A stretch of DNA of 26,704 bases from an uncultured Oxalobacteraceae bacterium (GCA_946480015.1 CAMLIL010000082.1:1-26704); one strand, 5' to 3'; shown: positions 1 through 8,613, counted from the stretch's first letter. The notes: generated by a model not told the origin, from the sequence alone. Program-made: numbers and translations.

Positions 1-1
1 G

Positions 2-826
2 GACGAAGGCAAGATGGTGATGGACATGTTCGCCAAGAACCTGGGCGTGAAGGTGCTGCGCATCGATGCCGAAGAGCAGTTCATGGGCCATCTGGCCGGT
101 GTGGCCGATCCGGAAGCCAAGCGCAAGATCATCGGCCGTGAATTCGTCGAAGTGTTCCAGCAGGAAGCGGGCAAGCTGACCAATGCGCGCTGGCTGGCGC
201 AGGGCACGATTTATCCGGACGTGATCGAGTCGGCTGGCAAGGGCAAAAAGGGCCAGACCATCAAGAGCCACCACAACGTGGGCGGCCTGCCGGAAACGCT
301 GAACCTGAAGCTGCTCGAACCGCTGCGCGAACTGTTCAAGGACGAAGTGCGCAAGCTGGGCGTGGCGCTCGGCCTGCCGCACGACATGGTGTACCGTCAT
401 CCGTTCCCGGGTCCGGGCCTGGGCGTGCGCATTTTGGGTGCGGTGAACAAGGAGTTCGCCGACCTGCTGCGCCGGGCGGACGCAATCTTCATCGAAGAGC
501 TGCGCAATACGCCGTGCGAACTGCCGGCGCTGGAAAGCATCGACGCCGGCGAAGCGCCGAAGAACTGGTATGAAGCGACCAGCCAGGCGTTTGCCGTGTT
601 CCTGCCGGTGAAATCCGTCGGCGTGATGGGCGATGGCCGTACCTATGAATATGTGGTGGCGCTGCGCGCCGTCCAAACCCTGGACTTCATGACGGCGCAA
701 TGGGCGCATCTGCCGCACAGCCTGCTCGGCAAGGTGTCGAATCGGATCATCAATGAGGTGCGTGGCATTAACCGGGTGGTGTATGACATTTCGGGCAAGC
801 CACCGGCGACCATTGAGTGGGAATGA
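2..826 (+). CDS. guaA: GMP synthase (glutamine-hydrolysing), C-terminal part, 5' truncated by the window edge
   Basis: This is the C-terminal ~274 residues of GuaA, which converts XMP to GMP using glutamine-derived ammonia in cytosolic purine synthesis. The frame is open from base 2, so the ATG at 14 is internal. Visible are the end of the ATP-pyrophosphatase domain ([22 protein letters not shown], the lid-like [16 protein letters not shown]) and the GuaA dimerisation domain with [13 protein letters not shown] and the invariant C-terminal stretch ending in [10 protein letters not shown]. The full protein is normally about 520-540 residues, so roughly half is outside the window. The sequence is intact with no frameshift. 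A strong intrinsic terminator follows 31 bases after the stop. Identification is certain from the family-specific C terminus. Confidence 0.98.
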   Translation, partial: DEGKMVMDMFAKNLGVKVLRIDAEEQFMGHLAGVADPEAKRKIIGREFVEVFQQEAGKLTNARWLAQGTIYPDVIESAGKGKKGQTIKSHHNVGGLPETLNLKLLEPLRELFKDEVRKLGVALGLPHDMVYRHPFPGPGLGVRILGAVNKEFADLLRRADAIFIEELRNTPCELPALESIDAGEAPKNWYEATSQAFAVFLPVKSVGVMGDGRTYEYVVALRAVQTLDFMTAQWAHLPHSLLGKVSNRIINEVRGINRVVYDISGKPPATIEWE

Positions 827-857
827 GGTTCTTTTAGGGAACTCAACTAGTAAATTG

Positions 858-879
858 AAACCCGCTTCGGCGGGTTTTT
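858..879 (+). terminator. Intrinsic terminator of guaA
   Basis: A perfect 8-bp stem AAACCCGC (858-865) and GCGGGTTT (870-877) closes a TTCG tetraloop and runs into T residues. It is a textbook rho-independent terminator. It leaves only 25 bases before the next start codon, so the next gene either relies on readthrough or has a promoter overlapping this hairpin or guaA. Confidence 0.93.
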
Positions 880-904
880 AACGTCCGAAGGGTGTACCGA
901 AAAT

Positions 905-1645
905 ATGCAAGAGTTGATCGATCAATTGCTTCGCTTGTACCTGCCGGCCGGCGCATCCGCTCCCGATGGGCTAGCGCGGCATCTCGCCGGGAGCGCCACA
1001 CAATCTTTCCTTTTGACCAAGAACGGCTTGGTGCGCGCCATTGTCATGCCATTCGAGCCCCACGATGGCGACGCTGGCGGCAAGCAATGGCAGCGTTTGT
1101 GCGCCGTGGCCAATGCGCTACAGGCCGACCTGGGCTTGCCCGCGCCGGCAGTCAGCGTATCGGGCGCAACTGGATACCGCCTATGGATGTCATTGGAGAA
1201 GCCGGTTCCAGTCGCCATGGCGCAGCAATTTCGCGATCTCATCTACGCAGCTTACTGCCCGGATGTGCCAGTGCCGCCGGGCGGCGTTGGCGATCCGGTG
1301 GAGCTGCCGCCGTGCTTGCACCAAGCCACCGGCAAGTGGGCTGCGTTCATTCACCCAGGCATGGGAGCGTCGTTCGCGGAAGAGCCCGGGCTCGAGATGG
1401 CGCCGCCCGCGAGCGCTCAAGCGGCGTTTTTGGAGGGGGGGCAGAGCATGAGCTCGGGGCAATTTCAGAACGCCCTGGATAGCATGCAGCGCGCACGCGG
1501 CGGCCCCGTGCACGACATCGCAGCGGACACACCCGCTGTGCCACAGGGTTTGCTCTTGAAGGACGCTACGCTGGAGGATATCGTGCATTTCCTGCATTCG
1601 AAGAACATCGAGCCGACGTTCAAGCATCTGTTGCCCAACCGCTGA
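905..1645 (+). CDS. Hypothetical protein, possible degenerate primase-like (AEP) fold
   Basis: A 246-residue cytosolic protein with no signal peptide or membrane segment. GAAGGG at 887-892 lies 12 bases before the ATG, a usable but distant ribosome site. I do not recognise a named family. The segment from about residue 36 to 150 follows the layout of the archaeo-eukaryotic primase domain of TOTE-type proteins: a strand with MPFEP where a DFD metal motif would lie, then SGATGYRLWMSLEKPVP where SGNGxHxWxxF usually occurs, then ELPPCLHQ...GKWAAFI where LP...WAFL is usual. The acidic pair and the histidine are not conserved, so if related it is probably not a polymerase. The C terminus (DATLEDIVHFLHSKNIEP) is a separate short helical module. 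Existence as a gene is well supported; the fold is inference. Confidence 0.72.
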   Translation: MQELIDQLLRLYLPAGASAPDGLARHLAGSATQSFLLTKNGLVRAIVMPFEPHDGDAGGKQWQRLCAVANALQADLGLPAPAVSVSGATGYRLWMSLEKPVPVAMAQQFRDLIYAAYCPDVPVPPGGVGDPVELPPCLHQATGKWAAFIHPGMGASFAEEPGLEMAPPASAQAAFLEGGQSMSSGQFQNALDSMQRARGGPVHDIAADTPAVPQGLLLKDATLEDIVHFLHSKNIEPTFKHLLPNR

Positions 1646-1696
1646 TCGGCACAGGTCAGCAGACGCAGCCAAGCATAGCTGCAAGAATTAAAAAAT

Positions 1697-1976
1697 TGCC
1701 GCCACATGTTTGACCGGGCTGCGCAGGTGTGGAGAATGTTCTACACCAATCGCAGGGCGACGGTGAAGCTGCCCGATCCGAATGACGTCGAATGGGTGCA
1801 TGGCACCGCCATCGGCATTGCCACCTCCAGGGACGGGGTGCAATGGCGCTATCAGGGCACGGCGGAATTTCCGAAGGAGTGCACGGACGTGACGCTATGG
1901 GCTCCGGACGTGCTCTATGAAAACGGCACCTACCACATGTGGCTCACCATCGTGCCAGGCATATTCTACCGGTGGG
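1697..1976 (+). pseudogene. Fragment of a GH43/GH117-like beta-propeller glycosidase
   Basis: The frame from about 1697 encodes VWRMFYTNRRA, VHGTAIGIATSRDGVQWRYQG, WAPDVLYENGTYHMWLTIVPGIF. These are consecutive propeller blades typical of bacterial family-43-like glycosidases: a 'WRMFYTNRRA' blade, 'DGxxWRYxG' and 'WAPDVxxxxGTYHM'. A full protein of this kind is around 300 residues or more. Only about 90 recognisable residues are left, with no signal peptide or ribosome site, and an in-frame stop lies at 1676-1678. Homology ends at about GIFYRW, where the sequence switches frame and protein type. I read it as a decayed remnant. Which GH family it came from is uncertain. Confidence 0.55.
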
Positions 1977-2162
1977 GTGAACACGGGTCGGACCTTCATC
2001 TACTATTTCGTCCATCAGGAGCACGAGGATGAAGCGGCTGGGGATGCACGCTGGAAGCAGCGCACGGTTATTCAGGTAGCGGAGCTGGTCTACAAGGACG
2101 GCAAGCTTGTCGTCGATCGCGACGCTGATCTCCGCTTCCAGCTCCACGCTCCGTCCCCATAG
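1977..2162 (+). pseudogene. Fragment of a second glycosidase/BNR-type protein (C-terminal end)
   Basis: In a different frame from the preceding fragment, this stretch encodes NTGRTFIYYFVHQ, WKQRTVIQVAELVYKDGKL and VVDRDADLRFQL before a stop at 2160-2162. This resembles the C-terminal blade and tail of BNR-4 or GH43-like secreted proteins, where 'RTVxQVAEL...DGKLxxDR' is common. No start or ribosome site is present. Its abrupt join to the upstream fragment at about 1975-1980 suggests a deletion that fused the head of one gene to the tail of another. The alternative is a single gene with internal deletion plus frameshift. Confidence 0.5.
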
Positions 2163-2361
2163 CGGCCGCGCGCGTCATCTGGCCGTTCGGAACGACGGTG
2201 ATGGCGGCCGGATCGTGCAACGCCAGTTCATTCGACGTCCTCACAAGATGCGCAGATGCGGCAAGGGCCTTTGCAGCGGAGTGCGCGCCCGGTCGCTTGC
2301 GCCCCGGCGGTGGTGTATCCTCCCGCTCTGTTCGTCAACCATTGCCGAGGAGCGCGCCCGC

Positions 2362-3093
2362 ATGAGCAACCATACTTCACATCCCCCTGGCCATCCCCAA
2401 TGGGGGCTGGCAATCGATACCGAGCGCTGTATCGGCTGCCATGCCTGTTCCGTCGCCTGCAAGGTGGAGAACTCCGTCTACCTCGGCATGTTCCGCACCA
2501 AGGTGTATTACCACGACTTCCGCGGCAAGGATGCAACCGGCAAGAGTGCGATGCGGCGGGCGTTCCTGCCGACGCTGTGCATGCAGTGCGAGGACGCGCC
2601 GTGCCTGAAGGCCTGTCCGACCGAGTCGATCCGGCGCGACGCCGACGGCGTGGTGCGCATCGATACGTCGAGCTGCGACCGGTCGCGCGACTGTATCGCC
2701 GCTTGTCCGTACGGTGCGATCCACATCGACCCGGTGAGCCAGGTGGCCGACAAGTGCGACCTGTGCAGCCATCGCCTCGATGCCGGCATGCAGCCTGCCT
2801 GCGTGGAAGCCTGTCCGACCGAGGTGCTGGTGTTCGGTGACGTGAACGATGCCTCCAGCGCGATCAGCCGCTTTCGGTCGCGCCACGAAACCGAGCTGGC
2901 AGTGCTGAAGCCGCAAGAGCACACCCGTCCGGCCGTGCACTACCGCGGCATCGGCAGCGTGGTACCGCGTGAGATGGAAAACAAGCTGCCTAAAGGCCGC
3001 AACCATGACCCATTCACCTACGAGATCGATACCTGGGCCGAGTTGCGCGCCGACTACGGCACTCACGCCGGCGGCAACAAGGGGCACAAATGA
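2362..3093 (+). CDS. Four-cluster ferredoxin subunit of a molybdoenzyme (DmsB/PsrB/TtrB type)
   Basis: A 243-residue electron-transfer subunit that passes electrons between the catalytic subunit encoded next and a membrane or soluble partner. Cysteine groups in order: C23-x2-C26-x2-C29-x3-C33; C73-x2-C76-x4-C81-x3-C85; C105-x2-S108-x2-C111-x3-C115; C132-x2-C135-x11-C147-x3-C151. The third group has serine (TCG at 2683-2685) instead of the second cysteine, which predicts a [3Fe-4S] or altered cluster there. There is no signal peptide, so export would be by travelling with the TAT-targeted partner, as is known for this family. The frame is open upstream to 2107, but the start at 2362 is chosen because GAGGAG (2347-2352) precedes it and the family-like sequence begins there. 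Its stop overlaps the next start (ATGA), implying translational coupling. Confidence 0.93.
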   Translation: MSNHTSHPPGHPQWGLAIDTERCIGCHACSVACKVENSVYLGMFRTKVYYHDFRGKDATGKSAMRRAFLPTLCMQCEDAPCLKACPTESIRRDADGVVRIDTSSCDRSRDCIAACPYGAIHIDPVSQVADKCDLCSHRLDAGMQPACVEACPTEVLVFGDVNDASSAISRFRSRHETELAVLKPQEHTRPAVHYRGIGSVVPREMENKLPKGRNHDPFTYEIDTWAELRADYGTHAGGNKGHK

Positions 3094-5747
3094 TGCAGCG
3101 CCGCCAGTTCATCAAGTCGGGCCTGGGCGCCCTCGCAAGCCTGGGCGTCGGTGAACTCATTTTGCTTACCGCGGCCGAGGCATCGGCCGCAGTGGCAGAG
3201 ACGCTTAACTACCAAAGCGCCGCCGATGGCGCTCTGCGCAAGGTGCGGCCGGACTATCGCCAGGCCAAGGCGGTCAAGAGCGTGTGCCTGAACTGCTCCA
3301 CCGTGTGCGGTATCGAGGGCTTCGTGCAGGACGGCCGCGTCGTCAAGATCCGCGGCAATCCGCTCGACCCGAACCTCGGCAGCTTCATGACCTGCGCCAA
3401 GGGCCAGAGCGGCCCGACGATCAACAGCTACCCGGAACGCCTGCTTTATCCACTCAGGCGCGTGGGCAAGCGCGGCGAAGGTTTGTGGAAGCGCATTACA
3501 TGGGAAGAAGCGTACGCGGAGATGGCGGCGAAGGTGCGCAAGTGCATCGATGATGGACACCCCGAGCGCGTGGCAATCCACCAGGGCCGCTCGCGCTATG
3601 AATCGGAGACATCGCGCTTCCTGAACGCGATCGGTTCGCCGGTGCTGCTGAACCACCGCGCCCTGTGCTCGTCGAACAAGCGCGCCGCGAACTACGTCAG
3701 TCTCGGCGAGACCGACTGGGAATCGATCGATGCGGAGCGCTGCCGCTATTTCCTCAACTTCGGGGCCAATTTCTTCGAAGCGCACCAGGGCGGCCTGCAC
3801 CTCGTCAAGCGCGTAACGAAGGCGCGCTTCGACCACGGCGCCAAGCTGGTAACTTTCGACGTGCGCATGTCGAACACCGCCGGCCGCAGCGACGAATGGT
3901 TCCAGCCCTATCCCGGCACCGACGGCGCGATCGCATTGGCGATGGCGCACGTGATCCTGCGCGAGAACCTGCACGACCGCAGCTTTGTCGAGGACTTCGT
4001 GCAGCCCGGCGAGGCGCAGCTGCGTGCCTGGCTGGCCGGCTACACCCCGGCGTGGGCTGAACGCCTGTCCGGCGTGCCCAGGATAGACATCGAACGCCTG
4101 GCGATCGAGTTCGCGTCCGCCAAGCCGGCCGTTGCCGCCTTCACCAACCGCGGCACCGGAGCGCATTACAACGGCTTTAACGGCGAGCGCGCGGTCGTGA
4201 TGCTGAACGCGCTGGTCGGCTCCATCGGCAAGCCCGGCGGCTACTGCTATGGCCTGGACGAGAAACTCTCGCCGGCGAAATATCCGGCGCCGCAGCCCGA
4301 GCCGCCGAAGGCCGCCATTCGCACCGACCTCGAGGACCCTCCGGAATGGCCGCTCGCAAACCGCTGGCAGAAAATGAAGGTCGGCCAGGTGGTGTACGAC
4401 TTCCTGAGGCAGGGCAGGGCGCGGCTGGATGTGTACATCAGCTACACGATCGCCTCGCCGATGACGTGGCCGGAAGGCCGCGCCACCGCCACCGAAGTGC
4501 TGTGCGACGAAAAGCTGATTCCGTTCCACGCCTGCTCGGACATCATCTACTCGGAGATGGCGCATTACGCCGACCTGATCCTGCCCGACGCGACCTACCT
4601 CGAGCGCTGGGGCATGGACATCCGCAACAATCTCGAGCTGCGGCACTATGTGATGCTGCGCCAGCCGATGGTGCCCCCGCCTGGCGAGGCGGTATCCTTC
4701 CCCGACGTGCTGTTCAATATCGGCCGGCGTCTGGGGCCGGCGCAGGCGAAGTACTTCGCATTCGGCACGCACGAGCAGTACGTGCGCGAACAATGCTCGA
4801 AGCTGCCCACGAAAGGGCCGGACGGTACGCAATTTGGCAGCGGCTTCGACTACATGAAGCACTACGGCGTCCATGTCGATACGAGCCAGGCCAAGGCCTA
4901 CGAGGTGTACCGGCGCGCGCTGGGGCCCGAGCAAATGGCCGGTGCGCGCATCGACGAGGCCACCGGCCGCGTCATGAGAGCGGACAAGCCGGGCGGCCCG
5001 GAGCGTGCGATCGGGCTGATGGTGGGTGGACAGGCGCTGCGCGGCTTCGCGACGCCGTCGCGGCGCTTCGAGGTCTACGCCCCGGAAGTGGCGAAGGTTG
5101 CCGCCACTGCGGGCATCAAAGACGATGGCATGCCGGTGTTTCGGCATGTGCCTGGCCTGGAGAAGCTGGCCAGCGACCGCTTCGTGCTGACATCGTTCAA
5201 GTGGAACGTGCACACGCAGGGGCGGACCGCGTCGCAGAAGTACCTGGCCGAGATCGTGCACGACAACCCGATGTGGATGCACCCAAGCGTAGCTGCGCGC
5301 ATCGGCGTCAAGTCCGGCGACCTGGTGGAACTGACCACCTACCGCCCGCGCTCCGGCGCCGAAGGGGACCAGGCCTTCAAGGCGGCGCCCGCAGGCCGGG
5401 ACGATATCGTCGGCCGGGCGCGCATCCGCGTCTTTGTTACCGAGGGCATCCATCCGAAGGTGCTCGCCGTCTCGAACTCGCTGGGCTGGAAGCTTGGCGG
5501 ACGCGCGACGCAAGGCCGCAACGGCAGCCGCGACGCGGTGCTCGGCGCGACAGGCCAGGGCGGGATCGGCCCCGCGCTGGGCCCGGAAGCGCGCACCGAT
5601 GACCTGCGCAACGGCGTTTGGTGGGATGAACGCAGCGGCGGACGTGGCAACGGGGTCAACATCAATGCCATCCTGCCGGTCAATCCGTCGCCCTTGGTGG
5701 GGATGCAGGCGTGGTTCGATACCGTGTGCAGTGTGCGCAAGGTGTGA
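3090..5747 (+). CDS. TAT-exported molybdopterin oxidoreductase, catalytic subunit (PsrA/PhsA/TtrA/ArrA-like)
   Basis: An 885-residue member of the DMSO-reductase superfamily, binding bis-MGD molybdenum (or tungsten) and one [4Fe-4S] cluster. The N terminus has a twin-arginine signal (RRQFIK, then a hydrophobic stretch and an ASA-type cleavage near residue 35), so it acts in the periplasm. Cluster ligands are C66-x2-C69-x3-C73-x28-C102. The likely metal ligand is C193 in HRALCSSNKR, as in the cysteine-ligated polysulfide, thiosulfate, tetrathionate and arsenate reductases. Later motifs include DVRMSNTAGRSDEW, FTNRGTGAHYNGFNGER, DLILPDATYLERWG and the C-terminal cofactor-binding fold with NSLGWKLGG. 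It starts at ATGATG overlapping the upstream stop; the second ATG (3093) is also possible. No NrfD/PsrC-type anchor gene is nearby. The substrate cannot be named from sequence. Confidence 0.93.
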   Translation: MMQRRQFIKSGLGALASLGVGELILLTAAEASAAVAETLNYQSAADGALRKVRPDYRQAKAVKSVCLNCSTVCGIEGFVQDGRVVKIRGNPLDPNLGSFMTCAKGQSGPTINSYPERLLYPLRRVGKRGEGLWKRITWEEAYAEMAAKVRKCIDDGHPERVAIHQGRSRYESETSRFLNAIGSPVLLNHRALCSSNKRAANYVSLGETDWESIDAERCRYFLNFGANFFEAHQGGLHLVKRVTKARFDHGAKLVTFDVRMSNTAGRSDEWFQPYPGTDGAIALAMAHVILRENLHDRSFVEDFVQPGEAQLRAWLAGYTPAWAERLSGVPRIDIERLAIEFASAKPAVAAFTNRGTGAHYNGFNGERAVVMLNALVGSIGKPGGYCYGLDEKLSPAKYPAPQPEPPKAAIRTDLEDPPEWPLANRWQKMKVGQVVYDFLRQGRARLDVYISYTIASPMTWPEGRATATEVLCDEKLIPFHACSDIIYSEMAHYADLILPDATYLERWGMDIRNNLELRHYVMLRQPMVPPPGEAVSFPDVLFNIGRRLGPAQAKYFAFGTHEQYVREQCSKLPTKGPDGTQFGSGFDYMKHYGVHVDTSQAKAYEVYRRALGPEQMAGARIDEATGRVMRADKPGGPERAIGLMVGGQALRGFATPSRRFEVYAPEVAKVAATAGIKDDGMPVFRHVPGLEKLASDRFVLTSFKWNVHTQGRTASQKYLAEIVHDNPMWMHPSVAARIGVKSGDLVELTTYRPRSGAEGDQAFKAAPAGRDDIVGRARIRVFVTEGIHPKVLAVSNSLGWKLGGRATQGRNGSRDAVLGATGQGGIGPALGPEARTDDLRNGVWWDERSGGRGNGVNINAILPVNPSPLVGMQAWFDTVCSVRKV

Positions 5748-6223
5748 GCGACGCAAATGAGCCGAGCCGGCACCAGTAAGGCGAAATATTGTAGTTGATT
5801 GAATCTCGCGTTACGCCATCCAGAAGCCAGAAGGGGAATCCGCTGCGGGCACCGCCCCGCGCCGATACCCCTTCATTGTTTGGTACACCTTATCCGCAGC
5901 TGCTCGTAGACGGCATCCAGGTCACGCCGGAATCATCCTTCCCCAACCCTGCCGCATGGCCCGCATGGCGCGCGGTCTTGCGTTCCCTCCTGGCCGTTAG
6001 CAAACCGGACATGTTGAGCGGAACCACATCATGCCTTCTTGAAAACTTGCTGCGCCTTGCTGCTGCGGCCGTTCCAATTTTCTCCTGAATTTGATTCATC
6101 AGCTTGGCCGTTTTTGGAATTGCCACGATCCCTGAGTTGAAAGCACTATTCAAGGGCGGCTGGCGTGTTGTCAAACTACACCGCAGTCAAAAAACATCTG
6201 CAAGAAAATCACGGAGACAAGCA
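5748..6223 (+). other. Intergenic region before the GH74 gene (476 bp)
   Basis: Apart from the nested hairpin at 5830-5874, I see no convincing gene. A 97-codon frame at 5795-6088 and an antisense 94-codon frame have no ribosome site and no family resemblance. The final ~100 bases are AT-richer and should hold the GH74 promoter, but no clear -35/-10 pair stands out. Confidence 0.5.
5830..5874 (+). terminator. Nested hairpin, possible terminator of the molybdoenzyme operon
   Basis: GAAGGGG (5830-5836) pairs with CCCCTTC (5868-5874), and inside it GCGGG (5845-5849) pairs with CCCGC (5856-5860). The following bases ATTGTTTGG are only moderately T-rich. It lies 82 bases after the operon's stop codon. 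Terminator function is plausible but not strong. Confidence 0.4.
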
Positions 6224-8545
6224 ATGAAAATCCATCGATGCACAAAGGCGCTGCTTGGGAGCGTTTTCGGAGGCGTACTCATGGCCGGGCTGGCTGCCGT
6301 GCCGGCTCATGCCCAATCCCCATCCTATACCTGGCAAAACGTCCAGCTTGTCGGCGGCGGCTATGTGCAGGGCATCGTCGCCCATCCCGGCCAGCAAGGC
6401 CTGTTCTATGCCAAGACCGACGTGGGCGGAGCCTATCGTTACAACTCGGCCACCAGCACCTGGATTCCGCTGAACGATTGGTTGCCGGCAGAGGAAGCCA
6501 AGGTCAACTGGATGGGCATCGACAGCATCGCCGTCGATCCCAACAACCCCAACATGCTCTACATGTCCACCGGCACCTTTGACCACTATGACTGGGCGCC
6601 GGCCGGGGCGATCATGGTGTCGTCCAACCAGGGCGCCAGCTTCACCGTGCATCCGATGCCGTTCCCGATGTACTCGAACGGCGAAGGCCGCGAGGCCGGC
6701 GAGCGCCTGCAGGTCGATCCCAATAATGGCTCCGTGCTGTTCTACGGCACCCGCAACGACAACCTGAAAATCCCGTATAACAACGGCATGAACGGCATGT
6801 GGACCAGCACCGACAGCGGCACCACCTGGACCCAGGTTAGCGCCGCCAACGCGCCGCCGATGTCGAGCAACGGGACCGGCTCCGGCATCGCCTTCATCGC
6901 CTTCTACAAGCCGTCGCTGGGTTCCGGACGCACCCAAACCATCTTCGCCGGCCTGTCCAGCTCCACTGCGCCGTCCTCCCTGTACAAGAGCACCGACGCC
7001 GGCGCCCACTGGAGCCCGGTCAGCGGAGGGCCGGGAGCCACCGCCACCAGCGGCATGTATCCGAACCACGGGCTGATCGGGCCGGACGGCAATCTCTACA
7101 TGACCTATAGCGGCGGTAATGGCCCCGCCAATATATGGAATGGTCAGGTGTGGCGATACAACATCGGCTCCAATACCTGGCAAAACATTACGCCGCTGGC
7201 GCCAACCAGCAGCGACGGCTTCACCTATGCCGGCCTGGCGCTCGACCCGCAACACCCGGGGACCTTGATTGTCTCAACGACCAACCGCTACACCTTCGGC
7301 GACACCATTTTCCGCTCGACCAACAGCGGCAATGCGGGCAGCTGGGTGAACCTGAAGGCCAAGGCCCAGTTCAGCTGGACGCAGCAGCCGTGGGGGCCAT
7401 GGGGCAGCCCCAACGTGTTTCCTAACTGGATGAATCCGGTCATCGATCCGTTCAACTCCAACAACGCCTTCTTCGGGACCGGCGGCGGCATCTTCCGCAC
7501 CACCAACCTGACCAATGCCGATAGCGGGCTGGCCACCAACTGGAGCGCCGCCGCCAAGGGCATCGAGGAACTTGTGCCGCAGAGCATCGCTTCGCCGATC
7601 TCCGGGGCGCCGCTGATCGCCGCGGTCGCCGACGCGTGCGGCTTCGTCGTCAGCTCGCTGACCACGCCGCCTTCGTCGATGATTTCCACCACCAGTGGTA
7701 CAGGCGTCGCCGCCGCGTGCAGCTTCGGCGCCAGCATCGACTGGGCCAAGGGCAACCCATCGCGTTTGGTGATGGTGGGCAGCAACCGCAATGATCCCAA
7801 ACCCCTGGGCGTGATCTCCACCAATGGCGGCAGCACCTGGACCACCTTCCCCAGCGTGCCGGCCGGCATGACGTATGGCGAGGGATCGGCGGCCATCAGC
7901 TACGATGGCAACACCATCGTTTGGTCGTCGCACCCGGTCGACAATCTGGCACCGGCCTATACGACCAATGGCGGAGCGTCCTGGACCACCATTTCCTTCT
8001 GGGGAAGTACGCTGCCCGTCGGTTCCAAGATGCTCTCGGATGGGGGGCAAAACCTGTTCTACGCATGGAAGCCCGATTCGACCAACTTCTATGTCGGGAA
8101 TGCGACTGGCGGCTGGTACCAGTCCAGCACTGCTCTGCCGGTCAAGCCGACGCTGATCTCGACGGTGCCAGGCAGGGGCGGAGAAGTGTGGATGGCGGCA
8201 AACTCCGGCCTGTATAAGAGCACCAACTCCGGAACGTCCTGGAGCGCTCCGATCACCATCAGCTGGTGGGGCTCCACCTTTTCCCCGAACTCCGTCGGTT
8301 TCGGCAAGGCCGCCAGCGGCGCCAGCTACCCGGCCATTTACGCGGGCGGGAGGTTCAACGATGGAACGACAGGCTTGATGCGCTCCATCGATGGCGGCAC
8401 GACCTGGGTGAAGCTCAACGATGGCAACCACCAGTGGGGCGGCATCAGCCAGGTCGTCGGCGATATGCGGACCTTCGGCACCGTCTACTTCAGCAGCAGC
8501 ATCGGCGTAGGCCGGGGCATCTTCTACGGCACCTCGTCGAACTGA
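6224..8545 (+). CDS. Secreted GH74 endo-xyloglucanase
   Basis: A 773-residue enzyme predicted to hydrolyse the beta-1,4-glucan backbone of xyloglucan outside the cell. A Sec signal peptide ends near AHA-30. The rest is the double seven-bladed propeller of GH74, shown by many BNR-like turns (STDSGTTW, STDAGAHW, STNGGSTW, STNSGTSW, SIDGGTTW) and the family signature AKTDVGGAYR. The two catalytic aspartates expected for GH74 are visible: D66 in TDVGG and D470 in ADACGF at the start of the second propeller. There is no carbohydrate-binding or dockerin module. The frame is open back to 6104, but GGAGA at 6213-6217 and the signal peptide fix the start at 6224. Two hairpins follow the stop. A xyloglucan role fits the neighbouring GH31, GH43 and GH5 genes. 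Confidence 0.93.
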   Translation: MKIHRCTKALLGSVFGGVLMAGLAAVPAHAQSPSYTWQNVQLVGGGYVQGIVAHPGQQGLFYAKTDVGGAYRYNSATSTWIPLNDWLPAEEAKVNWMGIDSIAVDPNNPNMLYMSTGTFDHYDWAPAGAIMVSSNQGASFTVHPMPFPMYSNGEGREAGERLQVDPNNGSVLFYGTRNDNLKIPYNNGMNGMWTSTDSGTTWTQVSAANAPPMSSNGTGSGIAFIAFYKPSLGSGRTQTIFAGLSSSTAPSSLYKSTDAGAHWSPVSGGPGATATSGMYPNHGLIGPDGNLYMTYSGGNGPANIWNGQVWRYNIGSNTWQNITPLAPTSSDGFTYAGLALDPQHPGTLIVSTTNRYTFGDTIFRSTNSGNAGSWVNLKAKAQFSWTQQPWGPWGSPNVFPNWMNPVIDPFNSNNAFFGTGGGIFRTTNLTNADSGLATNWSAAAKGIEELVPQSIASPISGAPLIAAVADACGFVVSSLTTPPSSMISTTSGTGVAAACSFGASIDWAKGNPSRLVMVGSNRNDPKPLGVISTNGGSTWTTFPSVPAGMTYGEGSAAISYDGNTIVWSSHPVDNLAPAYTTNGGASWTTISFWGSTLPVGSKMLSDGGQNLFYAWKPDSTNFYVGNATGGWYQSSTALPVKPTLISTVPGRGGEVWMAANSGLYKSTNSGTSWSAPITISWWGSTFSPNSVGFGKAASGASYPAIYAGGRFNDGTTGLMRSIDGGTTWVKLNDGNHQWGGISQVVGDMRTFGTVYFSSSIGVGRGIFYGTSSN

Positions 8546-8557
8546 CGTCAGTACCTT

Positions 8558-8575
8558 CGGCCCGCAGACGGGCCG
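8558..8575 (+). terminator. Hairpin just after GH74
   Basis: CGGCCCG (8558-8564) and CGGGCCG (8569-8575) form a perfect 7-bp stem with a CAGA loop, 12 bases after the GH74 stop. No T-tract follows directly. It may work with the next hairpin as a tandem terminator or 3'-end stabiliser. Confidence 0.4.
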
Positions 8576-8584
8576 TCAACAGCG

Positions 8585-8613
8585 CCCCTCTCCGCATGAA
8601 GCGGGGAGGGGTT
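8585..8613 (+). terminator. Second hairpin after GH74
   Basis: CCCCTCTCCGC (8585-8595) pairs with GCGGGGAGGGG (8601-8611) over 11 positions, with one G-U wobble and an ATGAA loop. Only two T bases follow, so it is a stable but atypical terminator. Confidence 0.45.

Noticed and set aside
2107..2361. Longer start for the ferredoxin subunit (frame open from 2107)
   Set aside because: The extra residues overlap the pseudogene tail and are not ferredoxin-like, and GAGGAG supports 2362.
3063..5756. 897-codon open frame antisense to the molybdoenzyme gene
   Set aside because: It mirrors the high-GC codon pattern of the real gene, has no ribosome site and no family motifs; the plus strand has clear catalytic motifs.
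5795..6088. 97-codon frame between the molybdoenzyme and GH74
   Set aside because: No ribosome site, no recognisable motif, and composition typical of non-coding sequence.
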